A stretch of 64,000 nucleotides of DNA. Source: Arthrobacter ramosus (lineage in GTDB: Bacteria > Actinomycetota > Actinomycetes > Actinomycetales > Micrococcaceae). Numbering within the stretch: the stretch's first letter is position 1; each line of letters starts with the position of its first letter. Under the pieces are notes generated by a model. The model saw only the letters and a list, made by a program, of their open reading frames with translations, searched no databases and was not told the DNA's origin. This document shows, piece after piece, positions 47,549-57,705 of this stretch. The position numbers and the translations under genes are program-made. The DNA lies in contig NZ_BAAAWN010000001.1 of NCBI RefSeq assembly GCF_039535095.1, positions 1,922,001 through 1,986,000 on the forward strand. The letters are read 5' to 3'.

Positions 47549-49675
47549 TCAGCTACTGAGACCCGCGAGGGAGTCCTTGGCGGCGGCGGCGACTGCTTCT
47601 GCCGTGATGCCGAACTCCTTGAAGAGGCGCTTGTAGTCTGCGGAGGCGCCGAAGTGCTCGAGGCTGATGGAGCGTCCGGCGTCGCCGACGAATTCCTTCC
47701 AGCCCAGTGCCAGGCCGGCTTCGACCGAGACGCGGGCCTTGACGGCGGCCGGGAGCACGGACTCGCGGTACGCGGAGTCCTGCTTGTTGAACCATTCGAC
47801 GCACGGCATGGAGACGACGCGGGTGGCGATGCCTTCGGCCTGGAGTGCTTCGCGGGCGTTCACGGCGAGCTGGACCTCGGAACCGGTGCCGATGAGGATG
47901 ACGTCGGCCGGGACCGTGGCGCCGTTCTTCGAAGCCTCGGCCAGGACGTAGCCGCCCTTTGCGACGCCGGCGGTGGAGCCGAAGGTGTCGCCCTCGGCAA
48001 TGCCTTCGCCGCGTGCGTAGGTCGGGATGTTCTGGCGGGTGAGCACGATGCCTGCCGGGTTCTCGTGGTTCTCCAGCATGGTCTTCCACGCTGCGGCAAC
48101 CTCGTTCGCGTCGCCGGGACGGACGACGTCCAGGCCCGGGATGGCGCGCAGGGTGGACAGCTGTTCCACCGGCTGGTGGGTGGGGCCGTCTTCGCCCAGG
48201 CCGATGGAGTCGTGGGTCCAGACGTACAGCGACGGGACACCCATGAGGGCGCCAAGGCGGATCGCGGGACGCTGGTAGTCGCTGAAGATCAGGAACGTGC
48301 CGGAGAACGCCCGGGTCCGCCCGTGCAGCGAAATGCCGTTCACGATCGACGCCGCGGCGTGCTCGCGGATGCCGAAGTGCAGCACCCGGCCGTAGGGGTT
48401 GCCCTTCCAGGCGCCGGTCGAGCGCGAGGTCGGAATGAACGACGGCGAACCCTCGATGGTGGTGTTGTTGGACTCGGCGAGGTCGGCCGAGCCGCCCCAC
48501 AGTTCCGGAAGGACCGGGCCGATCGCGTTCAGGACCTTGCCGGACGCGGCGCGGGTGGAAACCTCCTTGCCTGCTTCGAACACCGGCAGCGCGGCGTCGA
48601 GCTCGACAGGAAGCTTCTTGGCCTCGATGCGCTCAAGCAGCGCCGCGCCCTCGGGGTTGGCGGTCTGCCACGCCTCGAAGGATGCCTGCCATTCGCTGCG
48701 CTCGGCTGCGCCGCGTTCGACGACGGCACGTGCATGTGCCAGGACGTCCTCGTCAACCTGGAAGGAACGCTCGGGGTCGAAGCCCAGGACCTCCTTGAGC
48801 CCGGCGACTTCCTCGGCGCCGAGGGCGGATCCGTGGATCTTGCCGGTGTTCTGCTTCTTGGGGGCCGGGTAGCCGATGATGGTGCGCAGCGAGATGATGG
48901 ACGGCTTGGAGGTCTCGGCCTTCGCGGCGAGCAGGGCGCCGTAGAGTTCCTGGACGTCTTCGACGTACTCGCCTGTCTTGGTCCAGTCCACGCGCTGGGT
49001 GTGCCAGCCGTATGCCTCGTAGCGCTTGAGCACGTCTTCGGTGAAGGCCACGTCGGTGTCGTCTTCGATGGAGATGTGGTTCTCGTCGTAGATCACCACG
49101 AGGTTGCCCAGTTCCTGGTGCCCGGCCAGGGAAGAAGCTTCCGAGGTGACGCCTTCCTGGAGGTCGCCGTCGGAGGCGATGACCCAGATGGTGTGGTCGA
49201 ACGGCGATTCGCCGGCGGGAGCATCGGCATCGAACAGGCCTCGTTGGCGGCGCTGCGAGTAGGCGAAACCGACGGAGGAGGCCAGGCCCTGGCCCAGCGG
49301 GCCGGTGGTGATCTCGACGCCGGCGGTGTGCTTGTATTCCGGGTGGCCGGGGGTCAGCGATCCCCACGTGCGGAGGGCCTCGAGGTCCTTCAGTTCCAGG
49401 CCGTAGCCGGAAAGGAACAGCTGGATGTACAGGGTCAGCGATGTGTGTCCGGGGGACAGGATGAACCGGTCACGGCCGATCCAGTCCGGGTGTTTCGGGT
49501 CGTGGCGCATCAGCTTCTGGAAGAGAAGGTAGGCGGCCGGTGCAAGGCTCATGGCCGTGCCGGGGTGACCGTTGCCGACCTTCTCGACGGCGTCAGCGGC
49601 CAAAACGCGGACGGTATCCACGGCGCGCTGGTCCAGGCTTGTCCAAGTCAGTTCTTGCTCTTCCAAATGTGGCAC
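47549..49675 (-). CDS. tkt: transketolase
   Basis: A 708-residue thiamine-diphosphate enzyme moving two-carbon units between sugars. Motifs: [40 protein letters not shown], the ThDP site [29 protein letters not shown] (GDG...N) and [19 protein letters not shown]. The start at GTG 49675 ([11 protein letters not shown]) is chosen because most transketolases begin just before this; in-frame GTG 49735 is possible. It is the promoter-proximal gene of the tkt-tal-pgi-zwf-opcA-pgl operon. Confidence 0.95.
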   Translation of the reverse strand: MPHLEEQELTWTSLDQRAVDTVRVLAADAVEKVGNGHPGTAMSLAPAAYLLFQKLMRHDPKHPDWIGRDRFILSPGHTSLTLYIQLFLSGYGLELKDLEALRTWGSLTPGHPEYKHTAGVEITTGPLGQGLASSVGFAYSQRRQRGLFDADAPAGESPFDHTIWVIASDGDLQEGVTSEASSLAGHQELGNLVVIYDENHISIEDDTDVAFTEDVLKRYEAYGWHTQRVDWTKTGEYVEDVQELYGALLAAKAETSKPSIISLRTIIGYPAPKKQNTGKIHGSALGAEEVAGLKEVLGFDPERSFQVDEDVLAHARAVVERGAAERSEWQASFEAWQTANPEGAALLERIEAKKLPVELDAALPVFEAGKEVSTRAASGKVLNAIGPVLPELWGGSADLAESNNTTIEGSPSFIPTSRSTGAWKGNPYGRVLHFGIREHAAASIVNGISLHGRTRAFSGTFLIFSDYQRPAIRLGALMGVPSLYVWTHDSIGLGEDGPTHQPVEQLSTLRAIPGLDVVRPGDANEVAAAWKTMLENHENPAGIVLTRQNIPTYARGEGIAEGDTFGSTAGVAKGGYVLAEASKNGATVPADVILIGTGSEVQLAVNAREALQAEGIATRVVSMPCVEWFNKQDSAYRESVLPAAVKARVSVEAGLALGWKEFVGDAGRSISLEHFGASADYKRLFKEFGITAEAVAAAAKDSLAGLSS

Positions 49676-50080
49676 GTAAACCGAGCCCCTCTCTGTGCTG
49701 ACGGCTGGTGACGGCACATGGCAAGCCTCGGGCACAGGATGGCGCCCGCTGCGAAGTTCCTACCAGCCGTTCACCATTGAAACGTTGATCTATCATCCAG
49801 ACATGCAAATCTGAGAATACGCTTTCTCGGAAACCTTGCGTGAGCTGATCTGCAGACAGCTTAGCCCGGTTCGCGGCCCCGAATGGTGGGAATCTCAAAA
49901 AATGGACGCATATTCCGTTTTATGAATCACGGCGGCGGCAAAGTGCCGGTGAACTTTCGGAAACAAGGGAAAGTTCGCCGGTGCCGTGGCGTCGGACAGG
50001 CCACGGTATGATATCTGGAGGCCGAACCGGGGTGCCGCCACCGCGGGAAACCCGCCTTGACAACACCAGCAAAGAACAGA
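49676..50080. other. tkt-ctaB divergent intergenic region
   Basis: About 400 bp without a convincing gene; it must hold promoters for both directions. Two hairpins lie in the ctaB leader: CCGGTGAACTTTC with GAAAGTTCGCCGG (49946-49958 and 49969-49981, one G-U pair) and CCGTGGC with GCCACGG (49984-49990 and 50000-50006). TATGAT, a near-consensus -10, follows at 50007-50012. I could not assign a matching -35. Confidence 0.45.
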
Positions 50081-51043
50081 GTGACTGCCAACGTGAGCAC
50101 AACAGATACGCCCCTCAATGCTTCCCCGGCTGTGGGGAAGCGCGGAATGTACCGTAAGTTCAAGGCGTATCTGGCACTGACCAAACCCCGCGTGATCGAG
50201 TTGCTGCTCGTCAGTACCTTGCCCACGATGATCTTCGCGCAGCGGGGCTTCCCGTCCATCGGCTTGATTCTGGCCACGTTGGTGGGCGGCGCTTTCGCCG
50301 CCGGCAGCGCGGGGGTCTTCAACTGCTACATCGACCGCGACATCGACAAGTTGATGCACCGCACCGAAAAGCGGCCCCTCGTGACGGGCGAAGTCACCCC
50401 TCGCGAAGCACTCGTCTTCGCGTGGATCCTTGGAGCTGCCTCCATCGCCATCCTGTGGTTCGGGGCCAACCCGCTTTCGGCTTGGCTCGGCTTTGGTGCG
50501 ATTGTTTTCTACGTTGTCATCTATACGATGATCCTCAAGCGCCGCACGGCACAGAACATCGTATGGGGCGGCGCGGCCGGCTGCTTCCCGGTGCTGATCG
50601 CCTGGGCGGCGGTAACAAACACTGTTGAGTGGCCCGCCGTCGTGCTCTTCATGGTGATTTTCCTGTGGACTCCGCCGCACTACTGGCCGCTGTCGATGCG
50701 GTACGGCGAGGACTACCGCAACGCCAACGTCCCCATGCTGGGCGCCATCGCCGGTGCCAAGGTGGTTTCCGTCCAGGTGGTCTTGTACGCCTGGGCCATG
50801 GTGGTGTGCTCGCTGCTTTTGGTGCCGGTTGGCCGCGCGGGCTGGGTGTACACCATCGCCGCCGTCCTCGCGGGTGCCTGGTTCCTCTATGAATCCCACG
50901 CCCTCTACAACCGGGCACAGGGCGGGGACGTTTCGAACAAGGGAGCCATGAAGGTCTTCCATGGCTCCATCAGCTACTTGACCCTTCTCTTCATTGCCCT
51001 CGCGGTGGACCCGTTCATCGGTTCCCCGATCATCGGCGGCTGA
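50081..51043 (+). CDS. ctaB: protoheme IX farnesyltransferase
   Basis: A 320-residue membrane enzyme that converts heme B to heme O. The UbiA-type Asp motifs are clear: [19 protein letters not shown] (near residue 75) and [13 protein letters not shown] near 200, plus [11 protein letters not shown] at the first helix. Nine hydrophobic segments are visible. GTG 50081 is chosen; TTG 50057 and GTG 50093 are alternatives. It works with ctaA, which converges from the other side, in supplying heme A for cytochrome oxidase. Confidence 0.95.
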   Translation: MTANVSTTDTPLNASPAVGKRGMYRKFKAYLALTKPRVIELLLVSTLPTMIFAQRGFPSIGLILATLVGGAFAAGSAGVFNCYIDRDIDKLMHRTEKRPLVTGEVTPREALVFAWILGAASIAILWFGANPLSAWLGFGAIVFYVVIYTMILKRRTAQNIVWGGAAGCFPVLIAWAAVTNTVEWPAVVLFMVIFLWTPPHYWPLSMRYGEDYRNANVPMLGAIAGAKVVSVQVVLYAWAMVVCSLLLVPVGRAGWVYTIAAVLAGAWFLYESHALYNRAQGGDVSNKGAMKVFHGSISYLTLLFIALAVDPFIGSPIIGG

Positions 51044-51061
51044 CGTCCCCGTCACCGTAGG

Positions 51062-51109
51062 ACGCCCGCTCAGCTATGTCGCCTTTTTCCCAAACGCCCG
51101 CTCACCTAT
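51062..51109. repeat. pair of 16-bp direct repeats, 32 bp apart
   Basis: ACGCCCGCTCAGCTAT at 51062-51077 and ACGCCCGCTCACCTAT at 51094-51109 differ at one base. They lie after the ctaB stop and just before a long hairpin. Function unknown; they could be part of a dispersed intergenic repeat. Confidence 0.6.
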
Positions 51110-51120
51110 AGGGGTAAAAC

Positions 51121-51164
51121 GGAAGACCCTCCTTCACGTCACATGACGTGAAGGAGGGTCTTCC
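51121..51164. terminator. bidirectional terminator between ctaB and ctaA
   Basis: A 21-bp perfect stem: 51121-51141 pairs with 51144-51164, with a 2-nt centre so that the real loop is a few bases larger. AAAAC precedes it and CTTT follows, giving partial T-tracts in both directions between converging genes. Confidence 0.8.
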
Positions 51165-51198
51165 CTTTGGCTAAGGCGAGCCAAGCAGCCGCCAGGGG

Positions 51199-52143
51199 CT
51201 AGAGCTTCGGGCTGAACCGGGCCACATCCGCCGCGTTCGTGGCGGCACTCATGAGCAGGGCGGCACCCAACATGTGCGCCCCAACCAGGAGCGCGGGGAT
51301 GCCGTTGTAGTACTGGGCAAAGCCAATGACCGCCTGCAGGACCGTCACGGCGAGCAGCAGCAAGGCCGCAGCGCGGAACGGGCCGATGATTCCCTTGCGC
51401 AGGACGAAGTAAACGGCGAAGACGGCTCCGGCCGTGATGAGGTACGCCGGCACTGCGTGGATGTGCGAGAAGAGGTCCCAGTCGAGGTCGTTGCGCGGCG
51501 CATTGGCGTCTCCGGCGTGGGGTCCTGCGCCAGTCACCACGACGCCGAGGCACACCGCAACTGCCGAGAAGAACGCGACGGCGGTCATGACGGGGCTCAT
51601 TGCGCCCGGAATCGGGGCCAAAGGCCGTTCCATGAAGCGGCCGGTCCGGCCATAGGCGCGGTTGACCAGGAGCGTGGAGAAGACGACCAAGGCCATGGAA
51701 ACCAGGAAGTGCAGTCCGACAACCCAGGGGTTCAGATTGGACAGCACGGTGATGCCGCCGATGATGGCCTGTGCCGGAATGCTGGCAAGCAGGCCCACAG
51801 CCAGGAGGAAAAGGTCGCGACGTTCCTTGCGGAGGTTCCACAAATACACCAGCATCAGAACGGCGACGGCCGCCAAGGCGAACGTCAGCATGCGGTTGCC
51901 GAATTCGATGAAGCCGTGGATGCCCATCTCCGGCGTATTCACGAGGGAACCGCTGGTGCAGCGTGGCCATGTCGGGCAGCCGAGCCCTGAGGATGTCAGC
52001 CGGACCGCGCCGCCAGTGACCACCAGGACCACCTGGCCGATCAGGGACAACATGGCCAGCCTGCGGACGGTGCTGTTGACTTCCGTGGGCAGCTTGGCGG
52101 TCAACTGCTGGATGGACTTCGGGAGGCGGGAAGCCGTGCTCAC
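51199..52143 (-). CDS. ctaA: heme A synthase
   Basis: A 314-residue membrane protein (COX15/CtaA) that oxidises heme O to heme A. GGAVRLTSSGLGCPTWPRC near residue 45 has the Cys pair, EFGNRMLTF and GLHFLVSMALVV give heme-ligating His residues, with HIHAVPAYL and GAHMLGAAL in the second half. Eight helices are visible. It lies 59 bp downstream of the ABC-2 permease and may be co-transcribed with it. Confidence 0.95.
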   Translation of the reverse strand: MSTASRLPKSIQQLTAKLPTEVNSTVRRLAMLSLIGQVVLVVTGGAVRLTSSGLGCPTWPRCTSGSLVNTPEMGIHGFIEFGNRMLTFALAAVAVLMLVYLWNLRKERRDLFLLAVGLLASIPAQAIIGGITVLSNLNPWVVGLHFLVSMALVVFSTLLVNRAYGRTGRFMERPLAPIPGAMSPVMTAVAFFSAVAVCLGVVVTGAGPHAGDANAPRNDLDWDLFSHIHAVPAYLITAGAVFAVYFVLRKGIIGPFRAAALLLLAVTVLQAVIGFAQYYNGIPALLVGAHMLGAALLMSAATNAADVARFSPKL

Positions 52144-52202
52144 AGTTTTCTCAATTCTCGGTACTTAATTCACGCTGACGGTTCGGTTCGACAACTGGAC
52201 GC

Positions 52203-52979
52203 TCAGTTCCATTTGAACCAGCGGACGGCGGCCGCGCCAGGGACGATCGTCCATAGCAGCAGCACAAGAACGTAGGGCAGGGACACGCTGCCATGGAGGA
52301 AGGCGTCCCTGAGTGACTGCCCCAGGGCCCCCGAGGGCAGGAAGTGCACGATGTTCTGTGCCAGGTCCGGCAAACGCTCGGCAGGAACCACGATTCCGCC
52401 GAGGGCGCCGAGCAGAATCCAGAGCAGGTTCGTGATGGCGAGGGTTGCCTCCGGCCGCACGGTACCGGCAACCAGGAGTCCGAGCGCAGTGAAGGCGGCA
52501 GCCCCGAGAACCAAAAGCCCCAGGCCGGGAAGCCAACCTTCAGGCCGCGGATTCCAGCCGAGCAACCCGGCCACGGCGCCGATCACCAGGACCTGGAGGA
52601 CCAGGACGGCCAAGACGGCGATGATCTTGCCTGCAATGAGGCCGGTCCGGCCCAAGGGAGTGGTCGAGAGGAAGCGGAGCACGCCGTAGCGGCGGTCGAA
52701 GCCGGTGGCGATGCCTTGGCCGGTGAATGCCGTGGACATGGCACACAGTGCGAGCACGCCCGGCGTCGCGATGTCCACGCGACTGGCGCCCAAGCCATCG
52801 AGCAGCGGTGTGACGGTGAGTCCCACCAAGGCCAGCAAAGGCATGATCACCGCGAGGATCAGCTGCTCGCCGTTCCGGATCATGGTCAAAGTTTCGTAGC
52901 GGCCCTGCAGCAGGATCCTGCGCATCAAGGGCGCTGGTCCGGCGTGGGGTCTGCTGAGGGCGGGGGTTGCGCTGGTCAT
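52203..52979 (-). CDS. ABC-2 type exporter permease
   Basis: A 258-residue membrane protein with six hydrophobic segments and the ABC-2 features AFTGQGIATGFDRRYGVLRFLSTTPLGRTGLIAGK and PAERLPDLAQNIVHFLPSGAL (described as pieces spanning about 80-115 and 200-220). It starts at ATG 52979, overlapping the ATPase stop (ATGA), so the pair is co-translated. A similar pair lies near ctaA/ctaB and the suf genes in other actinobacteria. Substrate unknown; a link to heme has been proposed only by position. Confidence 0.9.
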   Translation of the reverse strand: MTSATPALSRPHAGPAPLMRRILLQGRYETLTMIRNGEQLILAVIMPLLALVGLTVTPLLDGLGASRVDIATPGVLALCAMSTAFTGQGIATGFDRRYGVLRFLSTTPLGRTGLIAGKIIAVLAVLVLQVLVIGAVAGLLGWNPRPEGWLPGLGLLVLGAAAFTALGLLVAGTVRPEATLAITNLLWILLGALGGIVVPAERLPDLAQNIVHFLPSGALGQSLRDAFLHGSVSLPYVLVLLLWTIVPGAAAVRWFKWN

Positions 52980-53941
52980 CGGATGTCCCTTCCGGAAATG
53001 TCCAGGAAAACGTCTTCCAAGCTGCGCGCCTCCAAGCGGAGGGAGGCCGGCATGATGCCCTTCTCGGCCCACCAGGCCGTGAGCTTCGCCAGATGTTGCG
53101 GCGTCAGCGTGCCTGCGATTGCGTAGCTGCCTGCCCGGCTTTCGGTGATGGTCAATTCGTCGCCGATGGCCGCGGCAATGTCAAGGCCCGCCGGGGCATC
53201 AAAGAACAGGGTGCGTTCGGTCACCCCGTCCACGGCCTCGTGGCCGTGGCTCAGCAAGTCGGCGACGGTGCCCTCTGCGACGTTGTGACCGGCGTCGATG
53301 ATGTAAACGTAGTCCGCAAGCCTCTGGGCATCATCCATGAGGTGCGTGGTGAGGATGATGCCCATGCCGGCATCCCGCAGTTCGGCGATGAGCTCAAAGA
53401 CGATTTGGCGCGACTGGGGATCGAGTCCCGCGCTGGGCTCGTCCAGGAAAAGGACTTCGGGGTTGCCGATCAGGGCAGCCGCAAGCGAGAGCCGTTGCTT
53501 TTGACCGCCGGACAAGCGCCGGACGCCGGTGCGGCTGAAGGTGTCTATGCCCAGGCGCTCCACGAGTCCGTCCAGGGGAAGGGGGTTCTGGTACATGCCG
53601 GCAATGTGCCGAAGCAAGGGGATGGGACGGGCCGACGGCGGGAGGCCGCCGTCCTGCAGCATCACGCCGACGCGCGAACGAAGGTTCGCGCCGGCCGTGT
53701 CAGGGTCTTCGCCGAGGAGTTCGATGCGGCCGCCCGTACGCTTTTGAAGTCCTTGCGCGCATTCGAGCGTTGTAGTCTTTCCCGCACCGTTGGCACCCAG
53801 CAAGGCAGTGATCTGGCCGCGTTCTGCGAACATCGACAATCCGCTGACTACCCGGAGCATCTTGCCGTCAAGGGAAGCCAGCGGGCCAACGTCCTTGATG
53901 AGTCCATCGATGGTGAGGACAGGGGATTCGGGGGATCGCAC
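52976..53941 (-). CDS. ABC exporter ATP-binding protein
   Basis: A 321-residue ATPase partner of the ABC-2 permease. Walker A LLGANGAGKTTT near residues 48-59, the signature RRLSGGQKQRLSLAAAL, Walker B VLFLDEPSAGLD and switch His in LTTHLMDDAQRLAD are intact. The C-terminal 90 residues form the extra domain typical of drug-type ABC-2 ATPases. The gene is divergent from sufR with 110 bp between starts. Confidence 0.92.
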   Translation of the reverse strand: MRSPESPVLTIDGLIKDVGPLASLDGKMLRVVSGLSMFAERGQITALLGANGAGKTTTLECAQGLQKRTGGRIELLGEDPDTAGANLRSRVGVMLQDGGLPPSARPIPLLRHIAGMYQNPLPLDGLVERLGIDTFSRTGVRRLSGGQKQRLSLAAALIGNPEVLFLDEPSAGLDPQSRQIVFELIAELRDAGMGIILTTHLMDDAQRLADYVYIIDAGHNVAEGTVADLLSHGHEAVDGVTERTLFFDAPAGLDIAAAIGDELTITESRAGSYAIAGTLTPQHLAKLTAWWAEKGIMPASLRLEARSLEDVFLDISGRDIR

Positions 53942-53987
53942 CAGAGTATTCTACGTGAAGTAGTAGGGGTGCAACGGGCAAGGTGCC

Positions 53988-54006
53988 GCAGGCCAGCCTT
54001 GCCTTA
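53988..54006. promoter_or_regulatory. candidate DtxR/IdeR-like iron box before sufR
   Basis: GCAGGCCAGCCTTGCCTTA matches 12 of 19 positions of the IdeR/DtxR consensus TTAGGTTAGCCTAACCTAA. The score is at the low end for such sites. It overlaps an inverted repeat GGCAAGG/CCTTGCC (53977-53983 and 53997-54003). It lies between the divergent ABC and sufR starts, so iron control of Fe-S assembly would make sense. Confidence 0.3.
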
Positions 54007-54051
54007 CTGGATGCACGGACTAAATTACGACATGATTGTGTTGTGTATTCC

Positions 54052-54861
54052 ATGAGGAGTTCTGTTTCCGTGCCCGCAAGGCATAGCACGGTCATGCCTG
54101 TGCCCGGTGGCACAGCCGTTGGCGTGGCTGACGCGGAAGACCGCACCCGGGACCGTGTTCTCAACGCGGTGTTGGAACACGGCCCTGTCAGCGCGGCTGA
54201 ACTTGGCGACATGCTCGGCTTCACCCCTGCAGCTGTCCGCCGGCACCTGGATCACCTTCAGCGCGCCGGGGTCATCGAGGTAAAACGCGTCGCAAAGGCG
54301 GGTGCCGGCGCAGGCCGGCCGGCCCGTCGCTATGTCCTCAGCTCCCAAGGGCAGTCGAAGCTCGGGGATGACTACCTGAACATTGCCAGTTCCGCGTTGC
54401 GGAGGCTCCGGGACCTCGCCGGCGAAGAAGCTGTGAGGGACTATGCAGTAGAGCGTTTCGCCGAGATGGAACAGCGCTACGCACCCGAAGTCGACCTGGC
54501 GGGTTCCGACATTGCGGCCCGCGCTGTGGCGCTGTCCAAGGCGCTGAGCAGGGACGGATACGTCGCGTCGGCTGCGTCGATTGAGACCAAGGCGCCTTTG
54601 CCCGCTTCCCTCTCGAGCGTCCAGCTGTGCCAGGGCCATTGCCCCATCCAGCAGCTCGCCGCGGAATTTCCCGTTTTTTGCGACACTGAGACCGAACTTT
54701 TTTCCCGTTTGGTCGGCGTCGATGTCCGCAGGCTCTCCACCCTCGCGCAGGGCGGACATGTCTGCACCACCCACATTCCTACCGGCAGGCCAGCCGCCAA
54801 GGAGGCCCTCGGGTTTCCGAAGCTGCCGGCCGCGCCCCATGTCGAATCCAACAATCAGTAA
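54052..54861 (+). CDS. sufR: SufR-type Fe-S-sensing transcriptional regulator
   Basis: A 269-residue ArsR/DeoR-like regulator. The helix-turn-helix is [34 protein letters not shown] at about residues 42-75, followed by a wing with [11 protein letters not shown]-terminal Cys residues in CQGHCPIQQ (near 196-200), FPVFCDTE and HVCTTHI could ligate an Fe-S cluster, as in cyanobacterial and mycobacterial SufR, which represses suf when clusters are abundant. ATG 54052 is chosen; ATG 54094 is possible. sufB follows 11 bp later. Confidence 0.9.
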   Translation: MRSSVSVPARHSTVMPVPGGTAVGVADAEDRTRDRVLNAVLEHGPVSAAELGDMLGFTPAAVRRHLDHLQRAGVIEVKRVAKAGAGAGRPARRYVLSSQGQSKLGDDYLNIASSALRRLRDLAGEEAVRDYAVERFAEMEQRYAPEVDLAGSDIAARAVALSKALSRDGYVASAASIETKAPLPASLSSVQLCQGHCPIQQLAAEFPVFCDTETELFSRLVGVDVRRLSTLAQGGHVCTTHIPTGRPAAKEALGFPKLPAAPHVESNNQ

Positions 54862-54872
54862 GAAAGGCCGTG

Positions 54873-56348
54873 ATGACGGGTCAATTAGCTGAAGGAACAG
54901 CAGAGAAAGCGCTAGCTGACGGTGCTGTGATCTCGGAGATTCTGGAGAAGAATCCCGAGCTGCACGGTATTGGCACCTACGAGTACGGATGGGCTGACAA
55001 GAACGACGTCGGCGCGAACGCACGCCGTGGTCTCAACGAAGAGGTAGTCCGCGACATTTCGGCCAAGAAGAGCGAGCCGCAATGGATGCTGGACCTCCGC
55101 CTGAAGGGCTTGAAGTACTTCGACCGCAAGCCCATGCCCACCTGGGGTGCAGACCTCTCCGGCATTGACTTCGACAACATCAAGTACTTCGTGCGCTCCA
55201 CCGAGAAGCAGGCTGCCACGTGGGAAGACCTCCCCGAGGACATCCGCAACACCTACGAGAAGCTGGGTATCCCGGAAGCCGAGCGCAGCCGCCTCGTGTC
55301 CGGCGTGGCCGCGCAGTACGAGTCCGAGGTTGTGTACCACCAGATCCGCGAGGACCTGGAAGCACAGGGCGTTATCTTCCTGGACACCGACACCGCCCTC
55401 CGCGAGCACCCGGAGATCTTCCAGGAGTACTTCGGCACCATCATTCCGGTGGGCGACAACAAGTTCGCGTCGCTGAACACGGCCGTGTGGTCGGGCGGTT
55501 CCTTCGTGTACGTTCCCAAGGGCGTCCACGTGGACATCCCGCTGCAGGCCTACTTCCGCATCAACACCGAGAACATGGGCCAGTTCGAGCGCACCCTGAT
55601 CATCGCGGACGAGGACTCGTACGTCCACTACATCGAAGGCTGCACCGCTCCGATCTACACTTCGGACTCGCTGCACTCCGCCGTGGTGGAAATCATCGTG
55701 AAGAAGGGCGCCCGCGTCCGTTACACGACTATCCAGAACTGGTCCACCAACGTGTACAACCTGGTTACCAAGCGCGCCATCTGCGAAGAAGGCGCCACCA
55801 TGGAATGGATCGATGGCAACATCGGCTCCAAGGTGACCATGAAGTACCCGGCTGTCTACCTGGTCGGCGAGCACGCCAAGGGTGAGACCCTGTCCATCGC
55901 CTTCGCCGGCGAAGGCCAGCACCAGGACACCGGTTCGAAGATGGTCCACATCGCGCCGAACACCAAGAGCTCCATCATTTCCAAGTCCGTGGCCCGCGGC
56001 GGCGGTCGTGCAGCCTACCGAGGCCTGGTCCAGGTCCGCGAAGGCGCCAAGCACTCCGCCAACACCGTGCGTTGCGACGCTTTGTTGGTTGATACGATTT
56101 CCCGTTCCGACACCTATCCCTACATCGACATCCGCGAGGATGACGTGGTGATGGGTCACGAGGCCACCGTTTCCCGAGTCAGTGAGGAGCAGCTCTTCTA
56201 TCTGATGTCTCGCGGCATGCCCGAGGACGAGGCCATGGCCATGATCGTGCGCGGCTTCATTGAGCCGATTGCCCGTGAGTTGCCTATGGAATACGCCCTT
56301 GAACTCAACCGCCTGATTGAACTGCAGATGGAAGGATCCGTCGGTTAG
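54873..56348 (+). CDS. sufB: Fe-S cluster assembly protein SufB
   Basis: A 491-residue scaffold subunit of the SufBCD complex that builds Fe-S clusters. [22 protein letters not shown] and the C-terminal [29 protein letters not shown] with the conserved Cys are typical, as is [24 protein letters not shown] 54873 has GAAAGG 5 nt upstream; the GTG three bases earlier is too close to it. Unlike M. tuberculosis SufB the frame is uninterrupted, with no intein. Confidence 0.96.
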   Translation: MTGQLAEGTAEKALADGAVISEILEKNPELHGIGTYEYGWADKNDVGANARRGLNEEVVRDISAKKSEPQWMLDLRLKGLKYFDRKPMPTWGADLSGIDFDNIKYFVRSTEKQAATWEDLPEDIRNTYEKLGIPEAERSRLVSGVAAQYESEVVYHQIREDLEAQGVIFLDTDTALREHPEIFQEYFGTIIPVGDNKFASLNTAVWSGGSFVYVPKGVHVDIPLQAYFRINTENMGQFERTLIIADEDSYVHYIEGCTAPIYTSDSLHSAVVEIIVKKGARVRYTTIQNWSTNVYNLVTKRAICEEGATMEWIDGNIGSKVTMKYPAVYLVGEHAKGETLSIAFAGEGQHQDTGSKMVHIAPNTKSSIISKSVARGGGRAAYRGLVQVREGAKHSANTVRCDALLVDTISRSDTYPYIDIREDDVVMGHEATVSRVSEEQLFYLMSRGMPEDEAMAMIVRGFIEPIARELPMEYALELNRLIELQMEGSVG

Positions 56349-56350
56349 CA

Positions 56351-57679
56351 ATGACTGAAATCACTACTGAAAAGGCCCGCATCGGCGCGCCATCGGCAAA
56401 GCCATTTATCAACGGTTTCACCGAAGAGGGCGAGAACCTCTCGCCGGTCAACACCGGCACCAACACGTCTTCCACCTCGGAAAAGACGTCGGAACAGGCG
56501 CCTTCGGCCGGACCGCTTGCGGGCGCCTCGGCCAAGAGCCACTCCCACGGCGGCGGGGTTGGAATTCCGGACAGTTCGCGTGCAGGTCGGCTGACCTCGT
56601 ACAAGCTGGCTGACTTCAAGCCCCTCACCGGGTTGGAAGAAGACTGGCGCTTCACCCCGCTCAAGCGGCTTCGCGGCCTTCACAACGAGGTCCTCTCCGG
56701 TTCGGCGCCGTCCGTCGCCGTTACCGGCCCGGACGGCGTCGTCGTCGAGACCGTGGGGCGGGACGACGTCCGTATCGGCTCCGCGGCCATTCCGGAGGAC
56801 CGCGTCTCCGCCAACGCCTGGGAGAACTTCGCCGAGGCCACCGTCATCACGGTGCCCGCCGAGCTCCGGCTCGACGGCGAAGTGTCAGTGTTGCTTACCG
56901 GCACCTCAACTGAAGCTTCCGCACAGCACATCGTGATCGTGGCGGAGCGATTCTCCAAGGCTGTGGTCGTCCTTGACCACCAGGGCAGCGCCGTCGTGTC
57001 GGAGAACGTTGAAATCCTCGTGGAGGACGGCGCGGAGCTCACGGTTATTTCGCTCCAGGAATGGAACGACGACGCCGTGCACGCCTCCTCGCAGCAGGCC
57101 AAGATCGGCCGCGACGCGAAATTCAAGCACATCGTGGTCAGCCTCGGCGGCGACGTTGTCCGAGTGACACCTTCGACCCGCTTCACGGCGCCGGGCGCCG
57201 ACGTCGAGATGTTCGGCTTGTACTTCGCCGACGCCGGGCAGCACCTCGAACAGCGGCTTTTCGTTGACCACGCGGTGGCCAACTGCAAGTCCCGCGTGCT
57301 GTACAAGGGTGCCCTGCAGGGCCGCAACGCACACACCGTGTGGGTGGGCGACGTCCTGATCCGTAAGGAAGCAGAAGGCACCGACTCTTACGAGGCCAAC
57401 CGCAACCTGGTCCTCACGGACGGTGCACGCGCCGACTCGGTGCCGAACCTCGAAATCGAAACCGGCTTGATCGAAGGTGCGGGCCACGCCAGCGCCACCG
57501 GCCGTTTCGACGACGAGCACTTGTTCTACCTCATGGCACGTGGCATCCCGGAAGACGTTGCCCGCCGTTTGGTGGTCCGTGGCTTCCTCAACGAGATCAT
57601 TCAGCAGATCAAGGTACCGGCACTCGAAGAGCGCCTCACCGAAGCTGTTGAGCGTGAGCTCGCCGCGAGCGACAACTAA
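56351..57679 (+). CDS. sufD: Fe-S cluster assembly protein SufD
   Basis: A 442-residue beta-helix partner of SufB. The conserved end HASATGRFDDEHLFYLMARGIPEDVARRLVVRGFL (spanning about 372-407) and RVLYKGALQGRNAHTVWVGD match SufD. The first 80 residues are a polar, Ser/Thr-rich extension (ending VGIPDSSRAGRLTSYK) of lower conservation. It begins 2 bp after the sufB stop. Confidence 0.95.
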   Translation: MTEITTEKARIGAPSAKPFINGFTEEGENLSPVNTGTNTSSTSEKTSEQAPSAGPLAGASAKSHSHGGGVGIPDSSRAGRLTSYKLADFKPLTGLEEDWRFTPLKRLRGLHNEVLSGSAPSVAVTGPDGVVVETVGRDDVRIGSAAIPEDRVSANAWENFAEATVITVPAELRLDGEVSVLLTGTSTEASAQHIVIVAERFSKAVVVLDHQGSAVVSENVEILVEDGAELTVISLQEWNDDAVHASSQQAKIGRDAKFKHIVVSLGGDVVRVTPSTRFTAPGADVEMFGLYFADAGQHLEQRLFVDHAVANCKSRVLYKGALQGRNAHTVWVGDVLIRKEAEGTDSYEANRNLVLTDGARADSVPNLEIETGLIEGAGHASATGRFDDEHLFYLMARGIPEDVARRLVVRGFLNEIIQQIKVPALEERLTEAVERELAASDN

Positions 57680-57705
57680 TACCAGCCAGGCAGGGAAAAC
57701 AGACT

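Noticed and set aside
46574..49711. A 1045-codon open frame on the plus strand
   Set aside because: It is antisense to tal and tkt, whose motifs are intact. Long antisense frames arise from the high-GC third-position bias. It has no recognisable domain.
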